Positions 51,437 to 61,440 are shown, counted from the first letter of the stretch. The stretch is DNA of 64,000 nt from Lachnospiraceae bacterium (GCA_022845955.1 AP025576.1:5084001-5148000), one strand, 5' to 3'. The notes: a model not told the origin generated them from the letters alone. Made by a program: numbers and translations.

Positions 51437-52631
51437 CCTTATTTCCTCCATTCATCATCGTAATAAACCGGTCAAACAAAAAACCGGAATCCTGCGGTCC
51501 GGGACAGGCTTCGGGATGGAACTGGACGGTAAAAATATTCTTTCCCGTATAGCTTAAGCCCTCGTTCGTACCGTCGTTTACATTGATGAAAGCGGGCACC
51601 GCCACCTGGGGATCGAGTTTGTCCATATCCACCACATAACCATGGTTCTGGGAGGAAATATATACCCTTCCCGTGGTCAGATCCTTTACCGGATGATTAC
51701 CGCCCCTGTGCCCGTACTTCATTTTAAAGGTATCGGCTCCGGTCGCCAGCGCCATGAGCTGATGTCCCAGGCAGATGGCAAAAATCGGTATATCGGTCTC
51801 ATACAGCTTCCGTATTTCCGCAATAATGCTTTCACATTCCTTGGGATCCCCGGGGCCGTTGGAAAGCATGATGCCGTCCGGCTTATCCCCTATGATTTCC
51901 TCTGCCGGCGTGAGCGCCGGATATATGGTTACATCGCAGCCTCGCATGGCAAGGGAACGGGCGATGTTGTCCTTCGCCCCCAAATCCAGCAGCGCCACCT
52001 TGCTGCCGGCACCGTTTAACTGCTTTACAAGGGAAGGCTTCTTTTCCCTGGCTCCTGCCAAAAAGCTTTCCTTATTAAATACGGCGCTTCCGGACACCGG
52101 CCCGTTTTCCGCCAGATCCTTCGCACCTTTGATTTCATATTTATTTTCACAGGTTACCTTTTCCACAACCTTCCCTGTAACAAGGACCGAAAGGCGGGGA
52201 AGGATTTCCTCCAGACGGTAATCGGCATTGGTGGTAATCATCCCGTTCATGGTTCCTTTTTCTCTCAGGATCTTCGTCAGCGCCCTCGTATCAATACCTG
52301 CGATACCCGGTACGCCGTAGCTTTCCAGATACTCCTGAATGGTACAGTCTGAACGGAAATTACTGGGCATTCTGGACAGTTCCCTCACAATGAACCCGTC
52401 CGGCCATGGTCTTCTTGATTCGCAATCTTCCCTGCATATGCCGTAATTGCCGATCAGCGGATACGTCATACATACGGCCTGTCCTGCATAAGAGGGATCT
52501 GTCAACACTTCCAGATAACCGGCCATCGACGTGTTAAAAACGATTTCGCTGATTATCTCTTTTTCGGCCCCGATATGAATTCCTTCAAATACCGTGCCGT
52601 CTTCCAGTATCAAAAATGCCTTCATTTTCAT
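51429..52631 (-). CDS. carA: Carbamoyl-phosphate synthase small (glutaminase) subunit
   Basis: Hydrolyses glutamine to feed ammonia to CarB. 400 residues: N-terminal CPSase domain and a class I glutamine amidotransferase with the nucleophile Cys in A-I-C-L-G-H-Q and His/Glu in F-H-P-E-A-C-P-G-P. AAAGGA lies before the ATG at 52631; an upstream in-frame start at 52649 would fall within a few bases of the transcription start predicted from the promoter at 52659-52687. The short leader leaves no room for a PyrR attenuator. Confidence 0.97.
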   Translation of the reverse strand: MKMKAFLILEDGTVFEGIHIGAEKEIISEIVFNTSMAGYLEVLTDPSYAGQAVCMTYPLIGNYGICREDCESRRPWPDGFIVRELSRMPSNFRSDCTIQEYLESYGVPGIAGIDTRALTKILREKGTMNGMITTNADYRLEEILPRLSVLVTGKVVEKVTCENKYEIKGAKDLAENGPVSGSAVFNKESFLAGAREKKPSLVKQLNGAGSKVALLDLGAKDNIARSLAMRGCDVTIYPALTPAEEIIGDKPDGIMLSNGPGDPKECESIIAEIRKLYETDIPIFAICLGHQLMALATGADTFKMKYGHRGGNHPVKDLTTGRVYISSQNHGYVVDMDKLDPQVAVPAFINVNDGTNEGLSYTGKNIFTVQFHPEACPGPQDSGFLFDRFITMMNGGNKDA

Positions 52632-52658
52632 CTGCACATCCTTTCCCATAATCGATTA

Positions 52659-52687
52659 ATTGTATCACAAATGAAATGAGGGTTCAA
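52659..52687 (-). promoter_or_regulatory. carAB promoter
   Basis: On the minus strand TTGAAC and TACAAT are 17 bases apart. Transcription would start near 52651, about 20 bases before the carA ATG. Confidence 0.85.
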
Positions 52688-52736
52688 TCCATTTTTTATT
52701 ATATGAATAGCTTGAATAGCTTTTTCCCCCGTATAA

Positions 52737-52778
52737 ACAGACCTTGTATAAAGGACTTCCCCTCTATACAAGGTCTGT
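52737..52778 (-). terminator. Terminator of purL
   Basis: ACAGACCTTGTATA and TATACAAGGTCTGT form a 14-base-pair stem around a 14-base loop, about 55 bases past the purL stop. A T-run comes some bases later on the minus strand. Confidence 0.8.
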
Positions 52779-52833
52779 AAAATAAGCGATTCGTTAGGTT
52801 TACGTAAATGTGAAGGACTGGGCGGTTATATGT

Positions 52834-55800
52834 TTATTTAAAATAGGCTACACCGGATTCGAAAATCTTAAGATCCTGTTCGCCGTAAATGTTGATGGCG
52901 ACAGAAGCATCTCTTCTTTCCACATGGGCCATCTTGCCCAGGATACGTCCGTCCGGAGAGGTAATTCCTTCAATCGCCGCATAGGATCCGTTAACATTCC
53001 ATTCTTCATCCATAGAAACATTTCCTTCCGGATCCGCATACTGGGTTGCCACCTGTCCGCTTTCAAACAGCTTCTGTATCCATTCCCTGCTTGCCACGAA
53101 ACGGCCTTCGCCATGGGATGCGGGAGTCACATAAGTCTTGCCCGGCTGTGCACCTGCAAGCCAGGGTGACTTGTTGGATACCACCTTGGTATAAACCATT
53201 TTAGAGATATGACGGTTTATGGTATTGAAGGTCAGGGTAGGGGAATCCTCCTTCTGTCCCGCAATCTCACCGAAGGGAACCAGTCCCAGCTTAATCAGGG
53301 CCTGGAAGCCGTTGCAGATACCAAGGCACAAACCGTCACGCTCATTTACCAGCTTCATGACAGCTTCCTTAATCCTGGCATTCTGGAAGGCGGTAGCAAA
53401 GAATTTAGCACTTCCGTCCGGCTCATCGCCTGCGGAGAATCCGCCGGGGAACATGATGATCTGGGCATCATTAATTGCCTTTTCAAATTCCGCCACGGAT
53501 TCACGGATATCTTCAGCGCTCAGGTTTTTAAATACCTTAGTCACCACGCCGGCCCCCGCTCTTTCAAAAGCCTTTGTGCTGTCATATTCGCAGTTGGTTC
53601 CGGGGAACACAGGGATGAATACGACGGGCTTCGCCACCTTCTGTCTGCATACATATATGCTGTCCGCTTTATAAATGCTGCTTTCCACCGGCGCCGTATC
53701 CCCGTTCGTTTTGGTGGGGAATACTTTTTCCAGTGTCCCTTTCCATGCCGCCAGCATATCATCCAGATCAATTTCCACATCGCCGAAGGTCACTGCGGGT
53801 TCTTTGGTAACCGTACCGATAAGCTCATAGGCCGTATCAATCAGATTGATCTTATCTGCGGGAACTTCAGCCATGATATCCCCCAGCGCATTTTCAAACA
53901 GTTCTCCCAAATCCGCATCATCACTCAGTTCCACACCCAGGTGATTGCCGAAGGCCATCTTGGGAAGGGCTGCCGCGGCGCCCTTGCTGTCCAGGGCATA
54001 TGCGGATACGATAACGCCGTCGCGGATCATTTCCGTTATTTTGTCATAAAGCTCCATAACACTGTCATAAACAGGGACATCATATTCATCCCTCTCCATG
54101 CAGAACCGTACTATTTTATTGCCCGGCCGCTTGAATTCCGGGGTGATGATATCCGTTTCCTTCGCCACATCCACCGCAAAGGATACGAGGGTGGGAGGCA
54201 CGTCGATTTCATTAAAGGTACCCGACATGGAATCCTTGCCGCCGATGGAAGGGAGGCCATAGCCCACCTGTGCGTCAAAGGCGCCCAGCAGCGCTGCAAA
54301 AGGCTGGCTCCAGCGCTTGGGATCCTCCGTCATCCTGCGGAAATATTCCTGGAAGGTAAAACGGATTTTACGGAAATTCCCGCCGGCTGCCACGATTCTT
54401 GCCATGGATTCCGTTACTGCATAAATAGCTCCGTGATAAGGGCTCCAGGAAGAAAGGTAAGGATCAAAGCCATAGCTCATCATGGTTACGGTATCGGTCT
54501 TACCCTTCAGGACAGGCAGCTTTGCCACCATGGCCTGGGTTTCCGTAAGCTGGTACTTTCCGCCGTAGGGCATCAGCACGCTGGCGGCTCCGATGGAGGA
54601 GTCAAACATTTCCACCAGGCCCTTCTGGGAACACACATTCAAATTGGAAAGCAGGGTGAGCCAGGCTTTCTTCACTTCGCCCGCTTCCAGAGCCTCGCCC
54701 GCTTCAGGAACGGCGTATTTATCAAAGTAGCTGGTGCCCTCTGCCGGGATATCCACATATACGCCGGTCTCCTGATGGGCGCCGTTGGTATCCAGGAAAG
54801 CCCTGGAAATATTTACGATTTCCCGGCCCCTCCAGGTGAGGACAAGGCGGGGTTCCCTGGTCACCACCGCAACGCTTACGGCCTCCAGGTTTTCTTCCTT
54901 TGCATAGCCCAGGAAAGCATCCACATCCTGAGGGGATACCACAACCGCCATTCTTTCCTGGGATTCGGAAATAGCAAGCTCCGTTCCGTCCAGGCCCGCA
55001 TATTTCTTGGGCACCTTATCCAGATCCACCCGCAGCCCGTCTGCCAGCTCGCCGATGGCTACGGATACGCCGCCGGCCCCGAAATCGTTGCATTTCTTAA
55101 TCAGCCTGCTTACCTTGGCCCTGCGGAACAGCCTCTGGATTTTACGCTCTGTGGGCGCATTTCCTTTCTGCACCTCAGCACCGCAGGTCTCGATGCTTTC
55201 TTCGGTATGTACCTTGGAGGATCCGGTAGCACCGCCGCAGCCGTCCCTTCCGGTACGTCCGCCCAGAAGGATGATGATATCACCCGGATCAGAGGTTTCA
55301 CGGATTACATTCTTCCTGGGTGCGGCTCCCATAACCGCACCGATTTCCATACGCTTTGCCACATAATTGGGATGGTATACTTCCTTGACATAACCGGTAG
55401 CCAGCCCGATCTGGTTGCCGTAGGAGGAGTAACCGTCCGCCGCACCGCGCACCAGTTTTTTCTGGGAAAGCTTGCCTTTTAAGGTATCCGCCACGGGAAC
55501 GGTGGGATCCGCCGCGCCGGTCACACGCATGGCCTGGTATACATAGCCGCGCCCGGAAAGAGGGTCACGGATGGCACCGCCCAGACAAGTGGCCGCACCG
55601 CCGAAGGGTTCGATTTCAGTGGGATGGTTGTGGGTCTCGTTTTTGAAGAAAATAAGCCATTCTTCGGTAACGGGCGCGTCTCCGTAATCCATCTCCACAG
55701 GAACGATGACGGAGCAGGCGTTGATTTCATCGGATTCCTCCATATCCTGGAGCTTTCCTTCCTTCTTCAGCTTACGCATTCCCATAAGGGCCAGATCCAT

Positions 55801-56625
55801 CAGGCAGACGAACTTGTCCTTTCTTCCTTTAAATATATCCTCTCTCGTATCCAGGTAACTCTGATATGTGCTTTCCATGGGTGTCCGGTAATAGCCTTCC
55901 CCGAATTCCACATCCTTCAGCTCTGTGGAAAAGGTGGTATGACGGCAGTGATCGGACCAATAGGTATCCAGGACACGGATTTCTGTCATGGAAGGGTCTC
56001 TCTTTTCTTCCTTAACATAATAATTCTGAATATGAAGGAAATCCTTGAAGGTCATTGCCAGACCCAGGGACCGGTACAATACCTTAAGCTCGTCCTCTCC
56101 CAGTTCCCGGAAGCCGTCAAAAATCTTCACATCTTCCGGCTCCTCAAATCTGGTTTCCAGCGTTTCCGGCTTGACCATACCCGTTTCCCTGGAATCCACA
56201 GGGTTAATACAGTAAGCCTTTATCCGGTCAAATTCCTCATCCGTCAGTTCCCCGATAATCAGATAGGTCACTGCGGTCCTGATAATTGGTTCTTCCTCTT
56301 CGTTTAAAAACTTTACGCACTGCAGGGCAGAATCCGCTCTCTGATCGAACTGTCCGGGCAGAAATTCCACGGAAAATACCCTTCCGTTTTCCGGAATCTC
56401 AATCCGCTCTGCATAGAGATCATCCACCGGCGGCTCGGAAAAGACCGTTTTACAGGCTTTTTCAAATACCGCATCGCTGATATGCTCCACATCATAGCGG
56501 ATGAACATTCTAACGTCCTCTATCCTTTTCAGGTTCAGATAGTTCTTCAGATCGCCTTTCAGTTCCTTCGCCTTTACGGCAAAAGGGGCTTTCTTCTCTA
56601 CATAGATACGTCTTACATTTCCCAT
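52834..56625 (-). CDS. purL: Phosphoribosylformylglycinamidine synthase, single-chain
   Basis: Fourth step of purine synthesis: FGAR plus glutamine to FGAM. 1263 residues that fuse the synthase (about 1-980, with H-N-H-P-T-E-I-E-P-F-G-G and G-G-K-D-S-M-S-G-T) to a C-terminal glutaminase (P-G-T-N-C-E-Y-D, nucleophile Cys in G-L-C-L-G-I-C-N-G, H-G-E-G-R-F). This is the long form; no separate purQ or purS is needed. ATG at 56625 with GGAGGAG before it; an in-frame TTG at 56640 is ignored. A leader of about 150 bases with three hairpins precedes it. Confidence 0.97.
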   Translation of the reverse strand: MGNVRRIYVEKKAPFAVKAKELKGDLKNYLNLKRIEDVRMFIRYDVEHISDAVFEKACKTVFSEPPVDDLYAERIEIPENGRVFSVEFLPGQFDQRADSALQCVKFLNEEEEPIIRTAVTYLIIGELTDEEFDRIKAYCINPVDSRETGMVKPETLETRFEEPEDVKIFDGFRELGEDELKVLYRSLGLAMTFKDFLHIQNYYVKEEKRDPSMTEIRVLDTYWSDHCRHTTFSTELKDVEFGEGYYRTPMESTYQSYLDTREDIFKGRKDKFVCLMDLALMGMRKLKKEGKLQDMEESDEINACSVIVPVEMDYGDAPVTEEWLIFFKNETHNHPTEIEPFGGAATCLGGAIRDPLSGRGYVYQAMRVTGAADPTVPVADTLKGKLSQKKLVRGAADGYSSYGNQIGLATGYVKEVYHPNYVAKRMEIGAVMGAAPRKNVIRETSDPGDIIILLGGRTGRDGCGGATGSSKVHTEESIETCGAEVQKGNAPTERKIQRLFRRAKVSRLIKKCNDFGAGGVSVAIGELADGLRVDLDKVPKKYAGLDGTELAISESQERMAVVVSPQDVDAFLGYAKEENLEAVSVAVVTREPRLVLTWRGREIVNISRAFLDTNGAHQETGVYVDIPAEGTSYFDKYAVPEAGEALEAGEVKKAWLTLLSNLNVCSQKGLVEMFDSSIGAASVLMPYGGKYQLTETQAMVAKLPVLKGKTDTVTMMSYGFDPYLSSWSPYHGAIYAVTESMARIVAAGGNFRKIRFTFQEYFRRMTEDPKRWSQPFAALLGAFDAQVGYGLPSIGGKDSMSGTFNEIDVPPTLVSFAVDVAKETDIITPEFKRPGNKIVRFCMERDEYDVPVYDSVMELYDKITEMIRDGVIVSAYALDSKGAAAALPKMAFGNHLGVELSDDADLGELFENALGDIMAEVPADKINLIDTAYELIGTVTKEPAVTFGDVEIDLDDMLAAWKGTLEKVFPTKTNGDTAPVESSIYKADSIYVCRQKVAKPVVFIPVFPGTNCEYDSTKAFERAGAGVVTKVFKNLSAEDIRESVAEFEKAINDAQIIMFPGGFSAGDEPDGSAKFFATAFQNARIKEAVMKLVNERDGLCLGICNGFQALIKLGLVPFGEIAGQKEDSPTLTFNTINRHISKMVYTKVVSNKSPWLAGAQPGKTYVTPASHGEGRFVASREWIQKLFESGQVATQYADPEGNVSMDEEWNVNGSYAAIEGITSPDGRILGKMAHVERRDASVAINIYGEQDLKIFESGVAYFK

Positions 56626-56772
56626 GAATGGCTCCTCCAAATGTTTGTGGCCGGCATTTTTATCTTCCCAAGCCGCCGGCTGCTTCAGAGTGTGTTTGAT
56701 GATTGCCGGAATGGATTTTCAAACATACTCCAGCCTGCGGACACAAAAAAACAGGCCTGCAGGCGGGCATTC
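56626..56772 (-). promoter_or_regulatory. Structured purL leader
   Basis: Three stems in transcript order: GCCTGC/GCAGGC (56759-56764 with 56733-56738), GTTTGA/TCAAAC (56719-56724 with 56694-56699) and GCCGGC/GCCGGC (56675-56680 with 56650-56655). The first is followed in part by a seven-T run. No known purine, THF or ZTP riboswitch consensus was recognised. Possible attenuator. Confidence 0.35.
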
Positions 56773-56779
56773 TCTTTTT

Positions 56780-56807
56780 ATTATACAAAATCTGCGTTTT
56801 TTTTCAA
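56780..56807 (-). promoter_or_regulatory. purL promoter
   Basis: On the minus strand TTGAAA and TATAAT are 16 bases apart, just downstream of the TetR gene's stop codon. Confidence 0.7.
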
Positions 56808-56812
56808 TGCAA

Positions 56813-57400
56813 TTATAATTCCTCGTATACGAGGTCCTTCATAAGATAAAGCAGTTCGCTGTCCAGCCTGCTTTCGGACAACCCCATCGTCTGCGAGCAC
56901 ACCCGCAGCCCTTCCAGCACAAACATGATATTCTGTGCCGCCCCCTGCGGATCCTCACAGATGAATTCCCCGCTTTCCACACCGGCCTCGATCAGCCCCG
57001 TGAGTATTTCCACGGCCTGAAGAAACCTTCTGCGCAGGAGGTTATCCTTTTTAGCCGGTTTATTGGCGAAAAAATATTCATAGGCGGCAACCGCCAGGCT
57101 GTTTTTCCTGAGAAGGATCTCTTTTTTCTGTTCCTTCAGAAAGACAAGCAGGATATCCGTCGCCGTGGCTTCCTCCGGAATTTCCCCGGTAAAGATATCA
57201 TCCTTTTCCATCTGCTGGGCTTCCAGCACCTCCCGGAAAAGCGCAGCCGTACTGTCAAAATAAAGGTACAGGCCGCCCCTGCTGATACCGCAGGCATCCA
57301 CAATATCCTTCATCGTCACATCCCTGAAGCCCTTTTCCACAAAAACCTGCCGTGCCGTATCCACTATAAATTGTTTCTTCTGCTCTGATTTTTCTCCCAT
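56813..57400 (-). CDS. TetR/AcrR-family transcriptional regulator
   Basis: 195 residues. The N-terminal helix-turn-helix (about 10-55, with T-M-K-D-I-V-D-A-C-G-I-S-R-G-G-L-Y-L-Y-F) and a helical ligand domain are standard for TetR. Divergent from the VanZ-family gene, which may be its target. AAGGGG before the ATG. Confidence 0.92.
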   Translation of the reverse strand: MGEKSEQKKQFIVDTARQVFVEKGFRDVTMKDIVDACGISRGGLYLYFDSTAALFREVLEAQQMEKDDIFTGEIPEEATATDILLVFLKEQKKEILLRKNSLAVAAYEYFFANKPAKKDNLLRRRFLQAVEILTGLIEAGVESGEFICEDPQGAAQNIMFVLEGLRVCSQTMGLSESRLDSELLYLMKDLVYEEL

Positions 57401-57473
57401 AAAAAGACCCCTTTGAAATCCCGCCTCTGTTTATCGTACCATAAAAACCCTGAAAAATAAAGTTGCATTTAGG

Positions 57474-57484
57474 GACCGACCGTA
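57474..57484. promoter_or_regulatory. Possible TetR operator half-sites
   Basis: GACCGACCGTA lies in the divergent region between the TetR and VanZ genes. GACCG repeats of this type occur in operators of some AcrR-like regulators. The second arm is imperfect. Confidence 0.3.
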
Positions 57485-57596
57485 ACAGAAGTATGCCCGG
57501 AATTTCTGAATTTTTATTTAAAATTACAGGTATTTTCTTTTTTTCTGAATTTTTGTATGCTACTATGTTCACATTAATCAGATAGGGAATCAGAAA

Positions 57597-58160
57597 GTGA
57601 ATCAGGGAAAACGCATGAAATATATGAAATTGTTTCTGAAGAAATTACTGCGGTATGTACTGAAGCCGCTCTCCTTCCTGCCGGCGCTGGTAATGATGTA
57701 CGTCATTTTCAGTTTTTCAGCCCAGGAAGGCGTCTCCTCCAGCGCGGTGAGCAGTACGGTGAGCCTGCGTTTCGTACAGGTATGCGGCCAGGTGCTGGAC
57801 AAGGAGTGGAGCAATGCCCAGGTTCTCCATTATGCGGAACGGATCGAGCACTACGTACGTAAGATGGCACATGTTACAGAGTATTTCCTTTTGGCCGCCT
57901 TCGTGTCCTTTCCGTTATATGTCTACCGTTTACGCGGCTGGAAGCTTTTGTTTGTGGCCGGTCTTTTCTGTGTGGCCTTTGCCGGGCTGGACGAATGGCA
58001 CCAGTCCTTCGTGCCCGGCCGTTCCCCTTCCCCCAGGGATGTATTGATTGACAGTATCGGCATTTTTGCCGGGATCGAAATCACACGGCTCCTTTGCTTT
58101 ATCGGACGAAAAACCATATTCCGCCCTCTGTCCCTGGAAAACCGGCCGGAGGAAGAATAG
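57597..58160 (+). CDS. VanZ-family membrane protein
   Basis: 187 residues with about four membrane helices and the VanZ signatures F-S-F-S-A-Q-E-G (about 40-47) and D-E-W-H-Q-S-F-V-P-G-R-x-P-S-x-x-D-V-x-I-D. VanZ proteins confer low-level teicoplanin resistance in enterococci; most relatives have no known role. The start is GTG at 57597 (AGGGA upstream) or ATG at 57615 (AGGGAA upstream); the sequence does not decide. Confidence 0.88.
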   Translation: MNQGKRMKYMKLFLKKLLRYVLKPLSFLPALVMMYVIFSFSAQEGVSSSAVSSTVSLRFVQVCGQVLDKEWSNAQVLHYAERIEHYVRKMAHVTEYFLLAAFVSFPLYVYRLRGWKLLFVAGLFCVAFAGLDEWHQSFVPGRSPSPRDVLIDSIGIFAGIEITRLLCFIGRKTIFRPLSLENRPEEE

Positions 58161-58203
58161 ACGTGCCTTATTGTGAAAGAACTGCCTCCCGGGCTTTCGT
58201 CCA

Positions 58204-60240
58204 TCAGTCTGCCGCCTTCAGAATCAGGCACGCAAAGGGCTTCAATGTCACACGGCCCTTTACCGGCGCCCCGTCCGGCACTCTCGCATAACTGCCGGGC
58301 AGATTTATTTCCGTTTCCGTTTCGTTAAAATTCTGTACAAACCAGACGGCTTCTGCGCCCTCTCTGCGGGACACGGTCACTCCATGGGGCAGGCTGCCGG
58401 TAAACTCCGTCCGGATGCCGGTTTCTTCCGCCAATGCGGCATAGAAATCCCTCAGAAATCCTTCTTCCGTTTCGCAGGCCAGATAATAGGCTTTCCCGCT
58501 TCCGTAATTTTTCCGGGTAAGGGCCGGGAAGTCCGCATAATAATCGGCTTCATAGGAGGCAAGGACCTGCGTTCCTCCCCCGGGAACCACATGGGAAATT
58601 TCCCGCAGACAGCCTGTCGGATAGGATTTTCCTTCATAGCGGATGCTGTTGGTGCGGTGGGCAGGCGCGGCATCCATTTCTTCCGTACGGATTCCCAGAA
58701 CTTCCTCCAGCGGATGCTTATCCAGGATACAGAGATCCGTCTCGTCCACCATACCGCTGAAATAGGTGGTTACATAGCAGCCGCCGGCTTCCACGTAATC
58801 CTTTACCTTTTTCGCATAGCCTTTTTTATACAGGTAGTTCAGCGGAGCCGCTACCAGACGGTAGCCTTCCAGACCGCAGTCCTCATTTACAAAATCCACA
58901 TCAATGCCCATTTCCCAGAAGGGCTTAAAGTGGGCCAGTATGGTGTCCGTATATCCCATCTCTTTTCTGGGGCCCTGGATATCCTCCACCGCCCACCAGT
59001 TCTCCCAGTCAAAAACAAGAGCCGCTTTCGGCCGGTTACAGGTGGCATATACCGTATCGGATATCTGTTCCATACGGCTTCCGAGAGCGGAAACCTCCCG
59101 GAATACCCGGGTATCGCTTCCGTTGCGGTGATCCACCACCGCACCGTGGAACTTTTCCGCGCTCCCCCGGCTCTTCCTCCACTGGAAATACTGTACGCTG
59201 TTACTGCCGCAGGCGATAGCCTGAAGGGATGACAGCTCATGGAGGCCGGGCCGCTTCTGGGTATTCACCGCCTTCCAGTTTACAATGGAGGGCGTGCTTT
59301 CCATCATCAGGAACGGCGCTTTTTTCAGGCTTCTCATCATCGTATGCCAAGCCGCCGTGCGTACGGCCACATTTATTTCGTCCTCCTGGCTGTGCCATTC
59401 CGGATAGTTGTCCCAGGATATGATACTCAGCTGGGGAGCGAACCGGAAATAGTCCAGGGGCTTGAAATATTCCATCATATTGGTGGTTACGGGCAGGACG
59501 CTGTATTTCAGAACCGCTTTGATTTCCTCCAGGCAGAAATCCTGGATTTGATGGCTCACAAAACGTTTCCAGTCCAGGTTCAGGCCATGCAGACTGCTTT
59601 CCCCATTGGGTACGGGGCTGTGGATCTGGGACCAGTCGGTATAGGTATGGCTCCAGAAGGTGGTCCACCAGGCATGGTTCAGGTTGTCCAGTGTTTTGTA
59701 TTTTTCCTTCAGCCATTCCCGGAACGCCTGCTGGCAGCAGGGGCAGTGGCAGGAAGCATCGGAGCCGTTGCCGCCGTATTCATTGGATATATGCCACAGG
59801 ATCACTCCCGGATGATCGCCCAGATGCCGGGACAGCTCATGGTTGATCTTTTTCATTTTCTTACGCATCACCGGTGAGGTATAACAGAAATTATGCCTCC
59901 TTCCCGGAAGATTACGCACCCCCTCCGGACTCATCTGCCGCACTTCTTCATACTTCGCCGTCATCCAGTGGGGCATGGCGCCGGTGGGCGTAGCCAGGAT
60001 GGTATAAATACCGTTTTCATACAGCCTGTCAATAATCCTGCGCAGCCAGCCGAAATGGAATTCCCCTTCCTCCGGCTCCAGCCTGGCCCAGGAAAAAATC
60101 CCCAGGGAAACACAATTCACATGGGCTTCCTTCATCAGCCTGACATCCTCTTCCAGAACCTGGGGGCTGTCCAGCCACTGCTCCGGGTTGTAATCCCCGC
60201 CGTGGAGCAGGCGCGGATATTTTTTAATCACTTCATTCAT
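58204..60240 (-). CDS. Beta-galactosidase, GH42 (second copy, zinc-cluster type)
   Basis: 678 residues from the ATG at 60240 (GGGAGG six bases before). TIM barrel with acid/base Glu154 in H-I-S-N-E-Y-G-G and nucleophile Glu314 in L-M-M-E-S-T-P-S, plus the C-H-C-P-C-C cluster at 164-169 expected to bind structural zinc. Then the trimerisation and C-terminal domains. It is only distantly similar to the copy at 17.2 kb, so the two probably cleave different galactosides. No signal peptide. It is followed by nothing on its strand and lies 49 bases after the HAD phosphatase gene. Confidence 0.92.
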   Translation of the reverse strand: MNEVIKKYPRLLHGGDYNPEQWLDSPQVLEEDVRLMKEAHVNCVSLGIFSWARLEPEEGEFHFGWLRRIIDRLYENGIYTILATPTGAMPHWMTAKYEEVRQMSPEGVRNLPGRRHNFCYTSPVMRKKMKKINHELSRHLGDHPGVILWHISNEYGGNGSDASCHCPCCQQAFREWLKEKYKTLDNLNHAWWTTFWSHTYTDWSQIHSPVPNGESSLHGLNLDWKRFVSHQIQDFCLEEIKAVLKYSVLPVTTNMMEYFKPLDYFRFAPQLSIISWDNYPEWHSQEDEINVAVRTAAWHTMMRSLKKAPFLMMESTPSIVNWKAVNTQKRPGLHELSSLQAIACGSNSVQYFQWRKSRGSAEKFHGAVVDHRNGSDTRVFREVSALGSRMEQISDTVYATCNRPKAALVFDWENWWAVEDIQGPRKEMGYTDTILAHFKPFWEMGIDVDFVNEDCGLEGYRLVAAPLNYLYKKGYAKKVKDYVEAGGCYVTTYFSGMVDETDLCILDKHPLEEVLGIRTEEMDAAPAHRTNSIRYEGKSYPTGCLREISHVVPGGGTQVLASYEADYYADFPALTRKNYGSGKAYYLACETEEGFLRDFYAALAEETGIRTEFTGSLPHGVTVSRREGAEAVWFVQNFNETETEINLPGSYARVPDGAPVKGRVTLKPFACLILKAAD

Positions 60241-60288
60241 TCGTATCCTCCCTTCCGCGGCCTGAAGCCGCAAACACAATCGATAAAG

Positions 60289-61083
60289 TTACAGCCTGCC
60301 GGCTATCAGATCCTCCAGAACCTGGCTCACCATTTTACATTCCCGGTCGGCACATTTCTTCACGTGATCCTTCGCCGTATACATGCAAAAGCTCAGACCG
60401 GCTTCCTTTAACATAGCCATATCGTTTTCGCTGTCCCCGAACGCCAGTACCTCTTCCAGAAAAAACTGCTCCTTCGCCGCAAGCAGCTTCAGTGCGCTTC
60501 CCTTGTCCACCCCTTTATTGGTAAAATCCAGCCACCCGTTGCCTCCGTCCACCACATTCAGACAGCGGTCGTATTTTTCATGGAACCACCGCTCTTTATC
60601 CCCCGGGATTCCGTCCGGCCAGTAGATGGAGATCTTAATCATAGGGATCAACATATCCCGGAAATCCTCCAGCACGGCAACCTGGTTTTTCACCTTTTCC
60701 CGCAGCATTACAGGAAACATCGGATCCACCGGCACCAGATAAGAGGCGTCCGCCCCCGATACCACGATCTCCGTCCCCGGGACTTCCTGCATATCCCGTA
60801 TAAGGGCCAATCCCATATTCCTATCAATATCATTCTGGTACAGGATAGTGCCCCCCTGGGCAATCAGCGCACCATTCTCACAAATATAACTGATATCGTC
60901 CGCCACCGGCGCCAGCAGCCTGCGAAGATTGGCATACTGCCTGCCGCTGGCTGCGATAAAGGAGATCCCCATGGATTTCAGTTCCCGGATAAGAGGAAAA
61001 TATTCCTCGTCCACATGCTGTGCACCATCCTTTAAAATCGTGCCGTCAAAATCACTGGCAATCACTCTTATATTGTCTGTCAT
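60289..61083 (-). CDS. HAD-superfamily (Cof-type) phosphatase
   Basis: 264 residues from the ATG at 61083 (AAAGG nine bases before; longer in-frame starts up to 61206 add sequence without a domain). Motif I D-F-D-G-T, motif II S-G-R near 42-44, motif III Lys, motif IV G-D-S-E-N-D. The large C2 cap is typical of Cof/YidA sugar-phosphate phosphatases. It may dephosphorylate a product of the galactosidase encoded downstream, but the substrate is unknown. Confidence 0.9.
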   Translation of the reverse strand: MTDNIRVIASDFDGTILKDGAQHVDEEYFPLIRELKSMGISFIAASGRQYANLRRLLAPVADDISYICENGALIAQGGTILYQNDIDRNMGLALIRDMQEVPGTEIVVSGADASYLVPVDPMFPVMLREKVKNQVAVLEDFRDMLIPMIKISIYWPDGIPGDKERWFHEKYDRCLNVVDGGNGWLDFTNKGVDKGSALKLLAAKEQFFLEEVLAFGDSENDMAMLKEAGLSFCMYTAKDHVKKCADRECKMVSQVLEDLIAGRL

Positions 61084-61440
61084 TCCCATTAACCTTTCGT
61101 AACCGTTCCGTATCTTCACTGCCGCTGCCAAAATCCATCCTGAACCGTTACCACCTTTCTTTCTATAATACACAGGCTCATCTGTCTGCGGCACTCCGCC
61201 GCGCATATCCTATGTTCTATCTTCTGCGCTTTCTGTCTATTTTACTATAAGAGTGAGATTTTCCATAGATATTTTTTTAAAAATTACATAAATTTTACCA
61301 ACAGCCCTGTGAATGGAAATCCCTGTAAACAGTTCAGACGCCCCTGTCATAATACGACAAAAAATTATACAAAAAGGGCTTGCTTTTCCCCTTCCAGCTA
61401 TGCTATAATACAACTCGTCGGTTCGGTGAGAGCCGGTTGT
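61084..61440. other. Region between the HAD phosphatase and tRNA-Trp
   Basis: No gene. AT-rich from about 61240 to 61320. It contains the tRNA-Trp promoter at its right end. In-frame upstream codons of the phosphatase reach 61206 but are not thought to be translated. Confidence 0.5.
61380..61409 (+). promoter_or_regulatory. tRNA-Trp promoter
   Basis: TTGCTT and TATAAT are 18 bases apart, ending 31 bases before the tRNA. Confidence 0.75.

Noticed and set aside
53209..55482. 757-residue open frame antisense to purL
   Set aside because: Lies wholly inside a well-supported housekeeping gene; His/Arg/Gly-rich, domain-free shadow of the other strand's codon pattern.
56626..56772. Classical purine riboswitch at purL
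   Set aside because: The conserved loop and junction sequences are absent; only generic stems are seen.
61333..61358. Third copy of the yesM-leader dyad near tRNA-Trp
   Set aside because: TTCAGAC is present but the second arm and spacing do not match and there is no yesM gene.
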